A stretch of 64,000 nucleotides of DNA. Source: Balneolaceae bacterium. GTDB lineage: Bacteria; Bacteroidota; Rhodothermia; Balneolales; Balneolaceae. The stretch lies in assembly GCA_006969905.1 (NCBI GenBank), contig CP030887.1:2152001-2216000 (forward strand), read 5' to 3'. The notes beneath the pieces are model-generated. The model was not told the origin of the DNA. It saw only the letters and a program-made list of their open reading frames with translations, and made no database searches. Shown here one piece after another: positions 1 through 7,847 of this stretch (within the stretch, counting starts at the first letter, position 1; each line of letters begins with the position of its first letter). Both the position numbers and the translations under genes were made by a program.

Positions 1-383
1 CCAAATTTGATAACGAAGCTGAAAACAAGGTAGTGGACGAAGATGGGATAGAAGATGGCTGGATGGCACTGGATATAGGGCCGCAATCAGCCATTGCCTT
101 TGGTAATGTAATTAAAAGCGCGAAAACAGTTCTTTGGAATGGGCCTATGGGCGTTTTTGAAATGAGTAATTTTGCTGAAGGTACGTTCGCTGTTGCTGAA
201 GCCCTTGCTGAAGCTACTAAGTTTGGTGCAACTACCATTATTGGCGGTGGAGATTCTGCCTCAGCGATTAAGAAATCCGGGTTAAGCGATCAGGTTTCCC
301 ACGTTTCAACCGGTGGGGGGGCAAGCCTCGAATATTTGGAAGGTAAAGACCTGCCCGGTGTAAGTTCTTTAACGGATAGATAA
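1..383 (+). CDS. pgk: Phosphoglycerate kinase, C-terminal part (5' end outside window)
   Basis: The reading frame is open from base 3 to the TAA at 381-383, giving about 126 residues of the C-terminal domain of phosphoglycerate kinase, the glycolytic enzyme that interconverts 1,3-bisphosphoglycerate/ADP and 3-phosphoglycerate/ATP. Visible family motifs are the WNGPMGVFE segment and the nucleotide-binding glycine-rich [10 protein letters not shown], followed by [14 protein letters not shown] and the usual LPGV near the C-terminus. These are the last conserved blocks of the roughly 400-residue enzyme, so only the 5' two thirds is missing because of the window edge, not through decay. A strong hairpin follows the stop codon. 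Confidence 0.97.
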   Translation, partial: KFDNEAENKVVDEDGIEDGWMALDIGPQSAIAFGNVIKSAKTVLWNGPMGVFEMSNFAEGTFAVAEALAEATKFGATTIIGGGDSASAIKKSGLSDQVSHVSTGGGASLEYLEGKDLPGVSSLTDR

Positions 384-398
384 GCAGGACATAAAGAA

Positions 399-422
399 AA
401 GCTGGTTTTATAAAACCAGCTT
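399..422. terminator. Bidirectional terminator hairpin between pgk and the nuclease gene
   Basis: A perfect 12-bp inverted repeat (AAGCTGGTTTTA and its complement, no spacer) lies between two convergent genes. It is followed by a short T-rich stretch on the plus strand (TTCTTT) and T-rich sequence on the minus strand, so it probably ends both transcripts. Confidence 0.75.
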
Positions 423-438
423 CTTTGTGCAGTATTTA

Positions 439-1371
439 TTAGTCTCCAAAAATATCATTCAAGAATTTAGCCGTTCTGTAACCGGAAAGGGCAATTCGCT
501 TTTCTGCAATCTTATAGGAATCTTTTAGATAGCTCTCAGGCGGCATTTCATCTTGTTTTAAACCTTCCGGGTAAACAGAAGATCGTGTGATCATTTGTCC
601 TTCAACATTCCAGGATTCAGAACTTTGTATCGCAATTTCTTTATCGAGTTCACTCGCCGGGTGTTTAAGCATAATCTGCTTTGCTACCGCTTTGTAGTAC
701 TCGTATTGTTCAACATCGTCCGACTTTGGCTTAGCAAGGTCTATTATTCCGTCCCAATAAGCATGAAGGTTTCGGGGCCATTCACTTCCCAACCTGAAAT
801 CGTTTCCTCCCCGGTCGCCATCTGGGGTTTCTTCTGTAACCCGGGATGTATTGTGCAACGGCATGTGTATATCACCTATAAGATGCAGAATCCATGCGAT
901 CTGAACAGCCTTTTCTTCATCAGAAACATTTGGGTCTGAAAGGGTTTTCTGAAAAGTGGTGATTCGTTCAACTATATTTTCATCATCGGTTTGGCCTTCT
1001 GCATCCACCGGGCCATTTTCGGTTTGTTTCCAGTAAGTACCAATATAATGCCAGTTTCCGCGATGGTACTTTTGGTTACGCTCAGGCTTACTTCGATCTC
1101 TTACTATATCCGGCCAGTATCCGGCATTCATGACAAAATATTTCTCAGGATGCTTTGATTCAGGATCAAATTCATCTGTAAGATCAGAATCAGCAGGGGC
1201 GTTTTTAAGGATCTCAATTATCCTTTCTTTTGCAACAGGTGTCAGGTATTCCCAGGCAATTGCTCCGATAACTCTGTGCCCGGTCGAGTTCCAGGCATAG
1301 ATTTGTTTTGAAGGAATAAAAATGGGAAACAATAACGAAAGGATGAGAATCTTAGAGACAATTTTTTTCAT
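439..1371 (-). CDS. Secreted S1/P1-type nuclease
   Basis: 310 residues with an N-terminal signal peptide (residues 1-26, hydrophobic, ending IYA) so that mature Trp27 becomes the N-terminus. In S1/P1 nucleases this Trp is the first zinc ligand. Further ligand motifs are present in order: GHR near residue 31, NWHYIG, the HLIGDIHMPLH block, GGNDF and NLHAYWD. The family is zinc-dependent and cleaves single-stranded DNA/RNA and 3'-nucleotides, so the likely role is extracytoplasmic nucleic acid or phosphate scavenging. Length matches the family (about 260-310). It stands alone between a bidirectional terminator and an AT-rich gap. Function is inferred from motifs. Confidence 0.9.
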   Translation of the reverse strand: MKKIVSKILILSLLFPIFIPSKQIYAWNSTGHRVIGAIAWEYLTPVAKERIIEILKNAPADSDLTDEFDPESKHPEKYFVMNAGYWPDIVRDRSKPERNQKYHRGNWHYIGTYWKQTENGPVDAEGQTDDENIVERITTFQKTLSDPNVSDEEKAVQIAWILHLIGDIHMPLHNTSRVTEETPDGDRGGNDFRLGSEWPRNLHAYWDGIIDLAKPKSDDVEQYEYYKAVAKQIMLKHPASELDKEIAIQSSESWNVEGQMITRSSVYPEGLKQDEMPPESYLKDSYKIAEKRIALSGYRTAKFLNDIFGD

Positions 1372-1446
1372 AAAGTAAGATTTGTTGAACTTTAAGATAC
1401 TAAGCTTTTTTATTCAGAAGTTTAAAAGCGCATTAAAAAATGGTTA

Positions 1447-1472
1447 TAAAAAAAGGGCTCATAAAGCCCTTT
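1447..1472 (-). terminator. Rho-independent terminator after the DinB-like gene
   Basis: Minus-strand hairpin AAAGGGCT/AGCCCTTT with a five-base loop, followed on that strand by a run of seven or more T before ATAACC. It begins a few bases after the stop codon of the gene at 1478-2065. Confidence 0.85.
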
Positions 1473-1477
1473 AAAAG

Positions 1478-2065
1478 TTACATGGCATTTAGCTCACCTA
1501 AAACTTCCTGCATTTGGAATAAATGCCTTTGGCTATGGGCACTTATAATCAAAAAAAGTTGATAGATATCAACTTCGCCAAAGGGTAGGGCAGTTTTATA
1601 AGCTCTTAAATTCTGATCCATATTTATGTAGTCGATCAGTTTCTTTCTGGAAGATTCAAGTTCATCCAGCATAGCTTTGCGAGAATCCCATTTGCCTGTG
1701 GGTTCAAATGGCGCAGCAGTTTTTACCTTAGTTCCCCTGTTAGCAAGTATCCCAATATAAACACCATCCATTCCTGACAAATCCAGATTTGGGTCTTCTT
1801 CACCTGAAGCCACGGTCTGTTGCGCTATACCAAAGAAAGTCACTTCTGTAACAAGTATGTGTTCTAATGCATTGGCAACTGACCAACCTCCGTTTTCCGG
1901 TTGAGTAGACCATTGTTCTTCAGTAAGATTTGAAACAGTTTCTACAATTTGATTATGAGTAGCTTCTAAATATTTAACGGCAAATTCTTTTTCTGCATCT
2001 GTTAATTGGGCAGATACAGTGAGTGCCAAAAAGCACAGGGCTAAAGTTGATAATAGTTTTTTCAT
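1478..2065 (-). CDS. Exported DinB-superfamily protein
   Basis: 195 residues with a short signal peptide (MKKLLSTLALCFLALTVSA then Q). The body is a predicted four-helix bundle of the DinB/YfiT type: an early histidine in the NALEHIL helix and the C-terminal AHSQRHLFQMQEVL helix supply the His residues that bind metal in this superfamily. Cytoplasmic relatives include thiol transferases and DNA-damage-induced proteins, but the enzymatic activity of exported Bacteroidota members is not established. A GGAG ribosome-binding site precedes the ATG. It is monocistronic, with a terminator downstream. Family assignment is good; function unknown. Confidence 0.8.
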   Translation of the reverse strand: MKKLLSTLALCFLALTVSAQLTDAEKEFAVKYLEATHNQIVETVSNLTEEQWSTQPENGGWSVANALEHILVTEVTFFGIAQQTVASGEEDPNLDLSGMDGVYIGILANRGTKVKTAAPFEPTGKWDSRKAMLDELESSRKKLIDYINMDQNLRAYKTALPFGEVDIYQLFLIISAHSQRHLFQMQEVLGELNAM

Positions 2066-2193
2066 AATTCTCCATAATTAATGATTGGTTTGAAAGTATA
2101 ACAAATGGCAGGTAAAAAAGGAGACATGACAAAAAAAGGAGTTATACATGAGTATCAGCGAATTTACAGATGCTCTTTTTCACCCATAAAAAT

Positions 2194-2223
2194 AAAGGAG
2201 GTATGCATTTGCACACCTCCTTT
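2194..2223 (-). terminator. Terminator after the WG-repeat operon
   Basis: Inverted repeat AAAGGAGGT...ACCTCCTTT enclosing a TGCA-TT-TGCA core. On the minus strand it is followed by T-rich sequence (TTATTTTTAT), about 50 bases after the stop of the last WG-repeat gene. The plus strand also carries a T run, but no plus-strand gene precedes it. Confidence 0.7.
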
Positions 2224-2274
2224 TTAACCTAAGCCATAGGATAAAGTGAGAGAAATCACTAGGCCTATTTTAAA

Positions 2275-3327
2275 TTAATTGGTTGGATACCAAATATATT
2301 CTCCTGACTTGTTGATATACCCATAGTGCTCTTCAATTTCCTCACCAACAGGAACATATATGGTTATTCTTGCTAATCCATTAAAGAAGGGTTCTACTTC
2401 ATCAAATGTAGAGTTTGTGATTAACTGACCTGTTTTATCAATAAATGTCCACCTGTTGTTAATCATCACCGGGGCACGATTTTCAGTAAAGATGCCTACA
2501 CCATCGAATTGCTCTTCAATTACCAGTTCTCCGTTTTTATCAATAAAACCGAATTGATTGGTAGCTTTTCTTGCTGGTGCAAGTCCATTTCCAAAATCGC
2601 CTACACTTATAAACTGGGGAGAAATGCTTACATCTCCATTGCCTGAAATGAATCCCCACTTATCGCTTATTCTAACTGCTGCAAGGTTATCAGAAAAGGA
2701 TCTTGCTTCACTGTATTTGAGTTCAATTACCGTATTTCCGTTTTTGTCTATAAAACCATACAGGTCGTCATCACGGACTAAAGCCCTTCCGTTGCTGAAT
2801 GTATTTTCCTCAACAAAATCCATGTCTTCAGGGAGGGATGTTGATTCAATTTTATTGCCATTGCTATCGATATAGTAGTACTCGGAGTAGTCTATACTTC
2901 TGACAAAAGCCCGGCCATCAGAAAAAGGATAGGCACTTCTAAAACGGGGATTAACTTCAAAAATCCCTTTTTTGTTTATATAGCCCCACCGATCATCAAT
3001 TCTAACGGCTGCAAGCCCTTCATTGAAATCTCCCAGGTTCCAGAATTCACCTTCTATCACAAAATCACCATTACTGTTGATATATTTCCAGTCCCAACGA
3101 TACCGGACTGCTGCCAAACCATCTTTAAATGCTGCGGCTCTTTGGTATTGAGGTTCAATTTTAACACGGCCTTCTTTGTCGATATATCCCCATTGTCCAT
3201 CAAGTAAAACAGGATATAGTTCGACCTGGGTAGTTTCATCATCGTTGCCTGTAATAGAATCTACGAGATTGCATGAAAGCAATAAGCTTGAAGTAAAAAG
3301 GACAAAAAGTAGAGTTTTGATTTTCAT
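2275..3327 (-). CDS. WG-repeat lipoprotein (second copy of a tandem pair)
   Basis: 350 residues starting at MKIKTLLFVLF. A longer in-frame ORF begins at 3423, inside the upstream gene, and lacks any signal, so the internal ATG at 3325-3327 is chosen. The N-terminus is a lipoprotein signal (lipobox LLSC) followed by NLVDSITGNDD. The rest is nine tandem repeats of about 35 residues centred on W/Y-G-Y/F-I-D/N-K-x-G turns (WGYIDKEG, WGYINKKG, YGFIDKNG, WGFISGNG, FGFIDKNG, YGYINKSG), several with the Trp or Gly degenerate. WG repeats form beta-rich scaffolds of unknown role. It follows its paralogue with a 7-bp gap and is the last gene of an operon with DUF1800 and DUF1501 genes. Confidence 0.85.
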   Translation of the reverse strand: MKIKTLLFVLFTSSLLLSCNLVDSITGNDDETTQVELYPVLLDGQWGYIDKEGRVKIEPQYQRAAAFKDGLAAVRYRWDWKYINSNGDFVIEGEFWNLGDFNEGLAAVRIDDRWGYINKKGIFEVNPRFRSAYPFSDGRAFVRSIDYSEYYYIDSNGNKIESTSLPEDMDFVEENTFSNGRALVRDDDLYGFIDKNGNTVIELKYSEARSFSDNLAAVRISDKWGFISGNGDVSISPQFISVGDFGNGLAPARKATNQFGFIDKNGELVIEEQFDGVGIFTENRAPVMINNRWTFIDKTGQLITNSTFDEVEPFFNGLARITIYVPVGEEIEEHYGYINKSGEYIWYPTN

Positions 3328-3334
3328 AGTAGCA

Positions 3335-4381
3335 TTAGTTTGATGGGTACCAAATGTAATCACCGGATTTATTGATGTATCCGTAGGAGGCTTCTTCCTC
3401 GGTTCCAAACCGGATTCGGGCAATACCGTTTAAAAAGCTTTCAGCAGCATCAAAGGGTTGGTTAATAACAATTTTACCCGAGCTTTTTGAGATATAGAAC
3501 CAGTCACTACTCACCCTTACTGCAGCCATATTTTCAGAGAAAGCCTTTACCTGTGCAAATTGCGGGGGTATGATAAAATTACCATCTGTATCAATGAACC
3601 CGATATAGCCGTCATCACTAACCCAGGCTCTTCCATCCGAAAAATTTCCGGCTAAATCATATTTGGGTGTAATCACCGGGTTTCCTTGCTCATTGATGTA
3701 TCCCCAACCCTCATTGGTTTGAACGGGAGCTACACCATCCACAAATTCTCCTGCTTCAGAAACCTGGAAAGAAGGGCTAAGGACTACTTCTCCGCTTTGG
3801 TTTACATATACCCATCCATTAAAAGTTTCAACTGCTGCTAAGCCACCGGAGAACAGGCGGGCATCACTAAATGATGGCTCAATAGCATTGGCACCGGTAG
3901 TATTTACAAAACCCCACAGTCCGTCAAGTCGAAAAGCAGCTAATCCTTCAGAAAATGAAGCGGCAAAATCGAATTGAGGGCTAATTGCAAATTCCCCGGT
4001 ACCATCTATGTAACCATATTGGCCTCCAGGCAGCTGTGCAGGAGCAAGTCCATCTGCAAAATTACCTACGGTAGCATAGGCGGGGGCTACAACAACCTTG
4101 GGAGGATCGGCTTGAACTACTCCCCAAAGAGTGCCGGTACGAACTGTTGCATAACCATCGGATACATCCCGGGCTTCATCAAATTGCGGGCTTATAACCA
4201 CTTTGCCTTCCTGGTTGATAAACCCCCATTTGTCATTTAAAAGAATAGGGTGGAGGGTATCCTCAATTGTTTCTTCATCTTTCCCGGTGATTCCATCCAC
4301 AAGATTACATCCTGAAAGAAAAATCAAGGATAAGATGGAGAGGATTAATGCCAAGAGTTGTAGCTTTTTAGAGTTTATCAT
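3335..4381 (-). CDS. WG-repeat lipoprotein (first copy of a tandem pair)
   Basis: 348 residues with a lipoprotein signal (LIFLSGCNLVDGITGKDEE; lipobox LSGC) almost the same after the Cys as in the downstream copy. Nine repeats follow, turn by turn in register with the paralogue (WGFINQEG, YGYIDGTG, WGFVNTTG, WGYINEQG, YGYINKSG and degenerate units). Both proteins end in SG-E/D-YIWYP-T/S-N. It is presumably anchored in the outer or inner membrane and faces the periplasm or surface. It starts 7 bp after the DUF1501 gene, so it is co-transcribed. A tandem duplication followed by divergence is the simple explanation. No biochemical function is known for the family. Confidence 0.85.
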   Translation of the reverse strand: MINSKKLQLLALILSILSLIFLSGCNLVDGITGKDEETIEDTLHPILLNDKWGFINQEGKVVISPQFDEARDVSDGYATVRTGTLWGVVQADPPKVVVAPAYATVGNFADGLAPAQLPGGQYGYIDGTGEFAISPQFDFAASFSEGLAAFRLDGLWGFVNTTGANAIEPSFSDARLFSGGLAAVETFNGWVYVNQSGEVVLSPSFQVSEAGEFVDGVAPVQTNEGWGYINEQGNPVITPKYDLAGNFSDGRAWVSDDGYIGFIDTDGNFIIPPQFAQVKAFSENMAAVRVSSDWFYISKSSGKIVINQPFDAAESFLNGIARIRFGTEEEASYGYINKSGDYIWYPSN

Positions 4382-4388
4382 CTTGATG

Positions 4389-6029
4389 TTATTTAATGAG
4401 TGTCATTTTTCTTGATAATGAACCGGAAGGACTGCTAAGCTTATACAGGTAAACTCCACTGGCCAGCCCTTGTGCATTAAATTCTGCCTTATGTTCGCCT
4501 GCTTCCATATTGGAATTAAGCAAGGTAGCTACCAGCTGCCCCCTGATATCGAAAACTTCAAGTTTTACTTCTCCACTTTGAGGTAGTTTAAATGAAATTG
4601 CTGTGGTTGGGTTGAACGGGTTTGGGTAGTTCTGTTCTAACCTGAAGGATTTTGGGATATTGATGGATGGAGATTCATTGCTTACGGCAAGTTTATCAAC
4701 AAAAGGTATATTTGAATAGCTACCGCTTAACACTGTCTCGGTTCCCAGGCTCTCCAGGCCAAACCAATCGGTCATTATAGAATTATAAATGTCACGGTAA
4801 TCAGTTCCATAAACAGGATCACCTGAATTATCTAAATCTATCAGGTTTGCATGTTCACCATATAGTCCGCTGTTTACAGGACCAAATGCCAGTACTGGTG
4901 CTGATGAACCATGATCGGTTCCGTTAGAAGCATTTTCATCCAGGGTTCTTCCAAACTCCGAAAATGTCATGGTCAATGCCCGGTTATGATTAAAATCTGC
5001 TTCCAGATCAGTGTAAAAAGCATTTACCGAGTCAGCAATGTCAGCTAAAAGATTAGCATGACCACCTTCAACCCCTCCCTGGTTGTTATGGGTGTCAAAT
5101 CCACCTCTCGAAACAAGAAATATTTTTGTTTTCAGTCCCCCTCGGATAAGGCGGGCAACGATAGCCAGGCTGCGTGATAAACCGGAATTAGGATATTCAG
5201 CTAAATTTGTTGCCTGGTCTGCTGCGTCCTGGATAGACTCTAAATAGCGGAATGATGAGTTTGCAACTTTTCGGGCAAAAGAAAGGGAACGGCCAAAATC
5301 ATTTTGAGGAACATTATCTTCGTCATAAAACCCGCCTTGATCCAGGAACTGGCTGAATTGGTTAGCCCCACCAAAAGTTACGCCAAGGTTTCCAAACTCA
5401 CTTTGGAATAAGGTTGCTGAGCCTCCTATGCGAACTCCAAGAGGGAATTCAGGTGGATTAGCTATAAAATCCGGATTATCCTCAACCAGATACCTGCCAG
5501 CCCATCCTGTACCTATCATTTGATCAGAGCCACTCGCGGTTGTCCAGATGTCGGTTGCTCGTGCATGCGAGCGGTTTGTGTCATCATAACCCACATTATT
5601 AATTACAGCCATTTTTCCATCGCCCCAAAAAGGCTCAAGAGCGCTCATGGCAGGGTGCATTCCTATATCATCACTCAATAAAACGGATTCATTTTTACTT
5701 ATGGCTATAGTGGGGCGTTTTTGATAATAGATATCATTTTCAACAGGGATAATAGTATTCAATCCATCGTTGCCTCCACCAAGTTGGATGAGTACCAGAA
5801 CACGATCACCAGGTACATTAATAAGACGATTCAAGAATTTGGAGCGTGCCATTGCATTTACGGAAACCCCGTTAAGCATTAAACCAGAACCAATAGCACC
5901 AATTCCAAGGCTTGCAAGAAAGCTTTTTCTTGTCCAGGTATTATGATCATGTTCGTGGGCTTCTCCATGTTCGAGACTGCTGCCGTACCTGTTCTTAACA
6001 TTCTTTGGTTTGTGATGATGATTACACAT
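4389..6029 (-). CDS. DUF1501 protein with Tat-like signal and type A T9SS sorting domain
   Basis: 546 residues. An unusual Cys/His-rich leader (MCNHHH, then HEHDH) precedes a Tat-like segment with an Arg34-Lys35 pair and a hydrophobic stretch (residues 37-58). The DUF1501 body, sulfatase/alkaline phosphatase-like, shows GGNDGLNTIIPV, RSHARATDIW, RGGFDTHNNQ, FSEFGRT and GTDHGSSAPVL. Residues from about 460 to the end are a type A C-terminal sorting domain (EQNYPNPFNP, then GQLVATL and a terminal K-rich strand) that directs outer-membrane passage by the type IX system. It starts 22 bp after the DUF1800 gene, with which the family almost always pairs. A GAGAGGAG ribosome-binding site precedes the ATG. 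Substrate unknown. Confidence 0.93.
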   Translation of the reverse strand: MCNHHHKPKNVKNRYGSSLEHGEAHEHDHNTWTRKSFLASLGIGAIGSGLMLNGVSVNAMARSKFLNRLINVPGDRVLVLIQLGGGNDGLNTIIPVENDIYYQKRPTIAISKNESVLLSDDIGMHPAMSALEPFWGDGKMAVINNVGYDDTNRSHARATDIWTTASGSDQMIGTGWAGRYLVEDNPDFIANPPEFPLGVRIGGSATLFQSEFGNLGVTFGGANQFSQFLDQGGFYDEDNVPQNDFGRSLSFARKVANSSFRYLESIQDAADQATNLAEYPNSGLSRSLAIVARLIRGGLKTKIFLVSRGGFDTHNNQGGVEGGHANLLADIADSVNAFYTDLEADFNHNRALTMTFSEFGRTLDENASNGTDHGSSAPVLAFGPVNSGLYGEHANLIDLDNSGDPVYGTDYRDIYNSIMTDWFGLESLGTETVLSGSYSNIPFVDKLAVSNESPSINIPKSFRLEQNYPNPFNPTTAISFKLPQSGEVKLEVFDIRGQLVATLLNSNMEAGEHKAEFNAQGLASGVYLYKLSSPSGSLSRKMTLIK

Positions 6030-6051
6030 ACACTCCTCTCTCGTTGAGAAA

Positions 6052-7659
6052 TTAGATTAATTGATAGGCCGGTAGCTGCTGCAAATAACCGATATACTGC
6101 CTTAAGTTCTCGGCAAAGGTTTCTTCGTAAAAAAGGTTACCATCGTTATCTGAGCTTACAGTCCATTCATACCAGGGGATATCACCAAGAAGTATTTTTG
6201 TGAGATTTACTTTGTAGGCAGGCATTCCGGTTGTGTTGGGTAATAATTCCGGGTTGCCCGCAAATTCTTCTTCAACCTGCCTGATTCCTACTTTCTCTAA
6301 TGGCAGTGCTATTAAATGTTCGGCTATATCTTCTGCTAAACTAAAAGGGTTAGACGGATCAGAAATTTTCTCTGCTATACGAATTGGGCTGTACTCCGAC
6401 CCTGTATTATTATAGCCATATATAATGTCAGTGAGATTGTCCCATCTTGAGGGGAGGAGATTGGTATTTAACCAGGAAAAGTGACCCAGGGTACCATCAG
6501 AATCCGGAGGATTATACCCAGACCAACCAAAAACAGTTTCTGGCCGTAAAAGCTCTTCGTTGAGTTCCTGCATACTAACCCGTATATATTCCTTTATGCC
6601 GGAAGTAGGTGGAACTTCGAGTTGCCTTAAAAAAGTAATGAAAACTTCAATAGGGCTTTTAATCCTACAGCCCATAAAATCAGCTTCATAAAAATGAGCA
6701 CTTGAAAGTAGTTTTTTAAGTACATCGGCAACAGAAAAATTTACCGTAATGCAGTAGTCTGCAAGTTCTTGTATAATTGCGTTATCTGGTTCAGCACTTA
6801 CAAAAAATACATACAGTTTCTTGCAGATGAACCAGGCAACTTCTGCTTCCTTTTCCTCAAATATTAAATCAATTACCCCATCCAGGTTATAATTTCCCGT
6901 TTTGCCGAAAATGGTTTTCGGTGTAGCATCATGCCTGTTAGAGTCAAAGTAAGCGGAAAGCGTAGCATCATTTACTCTCCAGCCGGTAACTGCGCGGGCA
7001 ACTTCGGCAACATCATTTTCACTATAATTTGGAGTTCCGTTTTTATCATTAGTACCAAGTGTAAATAACTCTTTTAGCTCTCTTGCAAAATCCTCATTTG
7101 GCTGCCCGGCAGTATTATTGTAGTTGTTGAGGTAATAAACCATTGCCGAATTCTTACTCATCGAGCGTACGAGTTCCTTGAAGTTTCCGAGCCCTTCCAA
7201 ATGCATAAGCTTAAAATATTTGTACATGTGGTTTGCATAGCTATCGGGAGCTTTGTCAGGTAAGGCATTCATATTGTTATAGGAAACCGCAAAGTGATTA
7301 CTCCAGAATAGCATCATCCTTTCCAGCATGCCTCCCTCATACATTCTATCCATCCACTGAAACTGGATAGCATACATATCCTGGATATTTCCGGAATTTC
7401 CATTTTTGAACCAGGACGGATCATCAGGTAGTGGGGTTGTTAATGCTTCATTTACCAACTCATTTGCTGCTGCAGTTGCATTTCCAAGACTTCTTACCCT
7501 GTTTAAATCATTTATTCTATTCCCGAAGTGGGTTCTTCTTACCAGATGGGCAGCTTGTGCTTTACCCCAGGGGCCATTATACGGTTCTAGCCCAGCTGAA
7601 GAAGTTTTCTTTTTTGTACGATTTGATATTGCAGCTTCCGGAAACCCTTCTTGACTCAT
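6052..7659 (-). CDS. DUF1800 family protein
   Basis: 535 residues matching the DUF1800 family: HLVRRTHFG near the N-terminus, WSNHFAVS, the NEDFARELKELFTLG block, then VAEVARAVTGWRVN and GHFSWLNTN late in the protein. DUF1800 proteins are encoded next to DUF1501 proteins across many phyla and are thought to act at the cell surface with them, but no activity is proven. Unlike its partner, this product has no recognisable signal peptide: the N-terminus is polar (MSQEGFPEAAISNRTKKK), so export would need its partner or an unnoticed upstream start. It is the first gene of the four-gene minus-strand operon. Confidence 0.9.
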   Translation of the reverse strand: MSQEGFPEAAISNRTKKKTSSAGLEPYNGPWGKAQAAHLVRRTHFGNRINDLNRVRSLGNATAAANELVNEALTTPLPDDPSWFKNGNSGNIQDMYAIQFQWMDRMYEGGMLERMMLFWSNHFAVSYNNMNALPDKAPDSYANHMYKYFKLMHLEGLGNFKELVRSMSKNSAMVYYLNNYNNTAGQPNEDFARELKELFTLGTNDKNGTPNYSENDVAEVARAVTGWRVNDATLSAYFDSNRHDATPKTIFGKTGNYNLDGVIDLIFEEKEAEVAWFICKKLYVFFVSAEPDNAIIQELADYCITVNFSVADVLKKLLSSAHFYEADFMGCRIKSPIEVFITFLRQLEVPPTSGIKEYIRVSMQELNEELLRPETVFGWSGYNPPDSDGTLGHFSWLNTNLLPSRWDNLTDIIYGYNNTGSEYSPIRIAEKISDPSNPFSLAEDIAEHLIALPLEKVGIRQVEEEFAGNPELLPNTTGMPAYKVNLTKILLGDIPWYEWTVSSDNDGNLFYEETFAENLRQYIGYLQQLPAYQLI

Positions 7660-7847
7660 AGAAATTTGATTTAGTTTTTACTGCTGTTATAAGAGTGATG
7701 TAAACTCATTTGTGTTACAGTATTCCCCAAATTAAATAATTGAACTTTGTTTATGGAGAAAAGTTTCCATTCTACATACAAAATTTATAATTGATTGTTA
7801 TTTAATATAGTGGTTCATAAAGAGTGTGTTTAAATAAGGAGGTAGCT

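Noticed and set aside
595-939. Plus-strand reading frame opposite the S1/P1 nuclease
   Set aside because: It is antisense to a gene with clear family motifs and has no domain of its own.
3328-3423. N-terminal extension of the second WG-repeat protein
   Set aside because: The extra 32 residues overlap the end of the preceding gene and would bury the lipoprotein signal; the internal ATG at 3327 is better.
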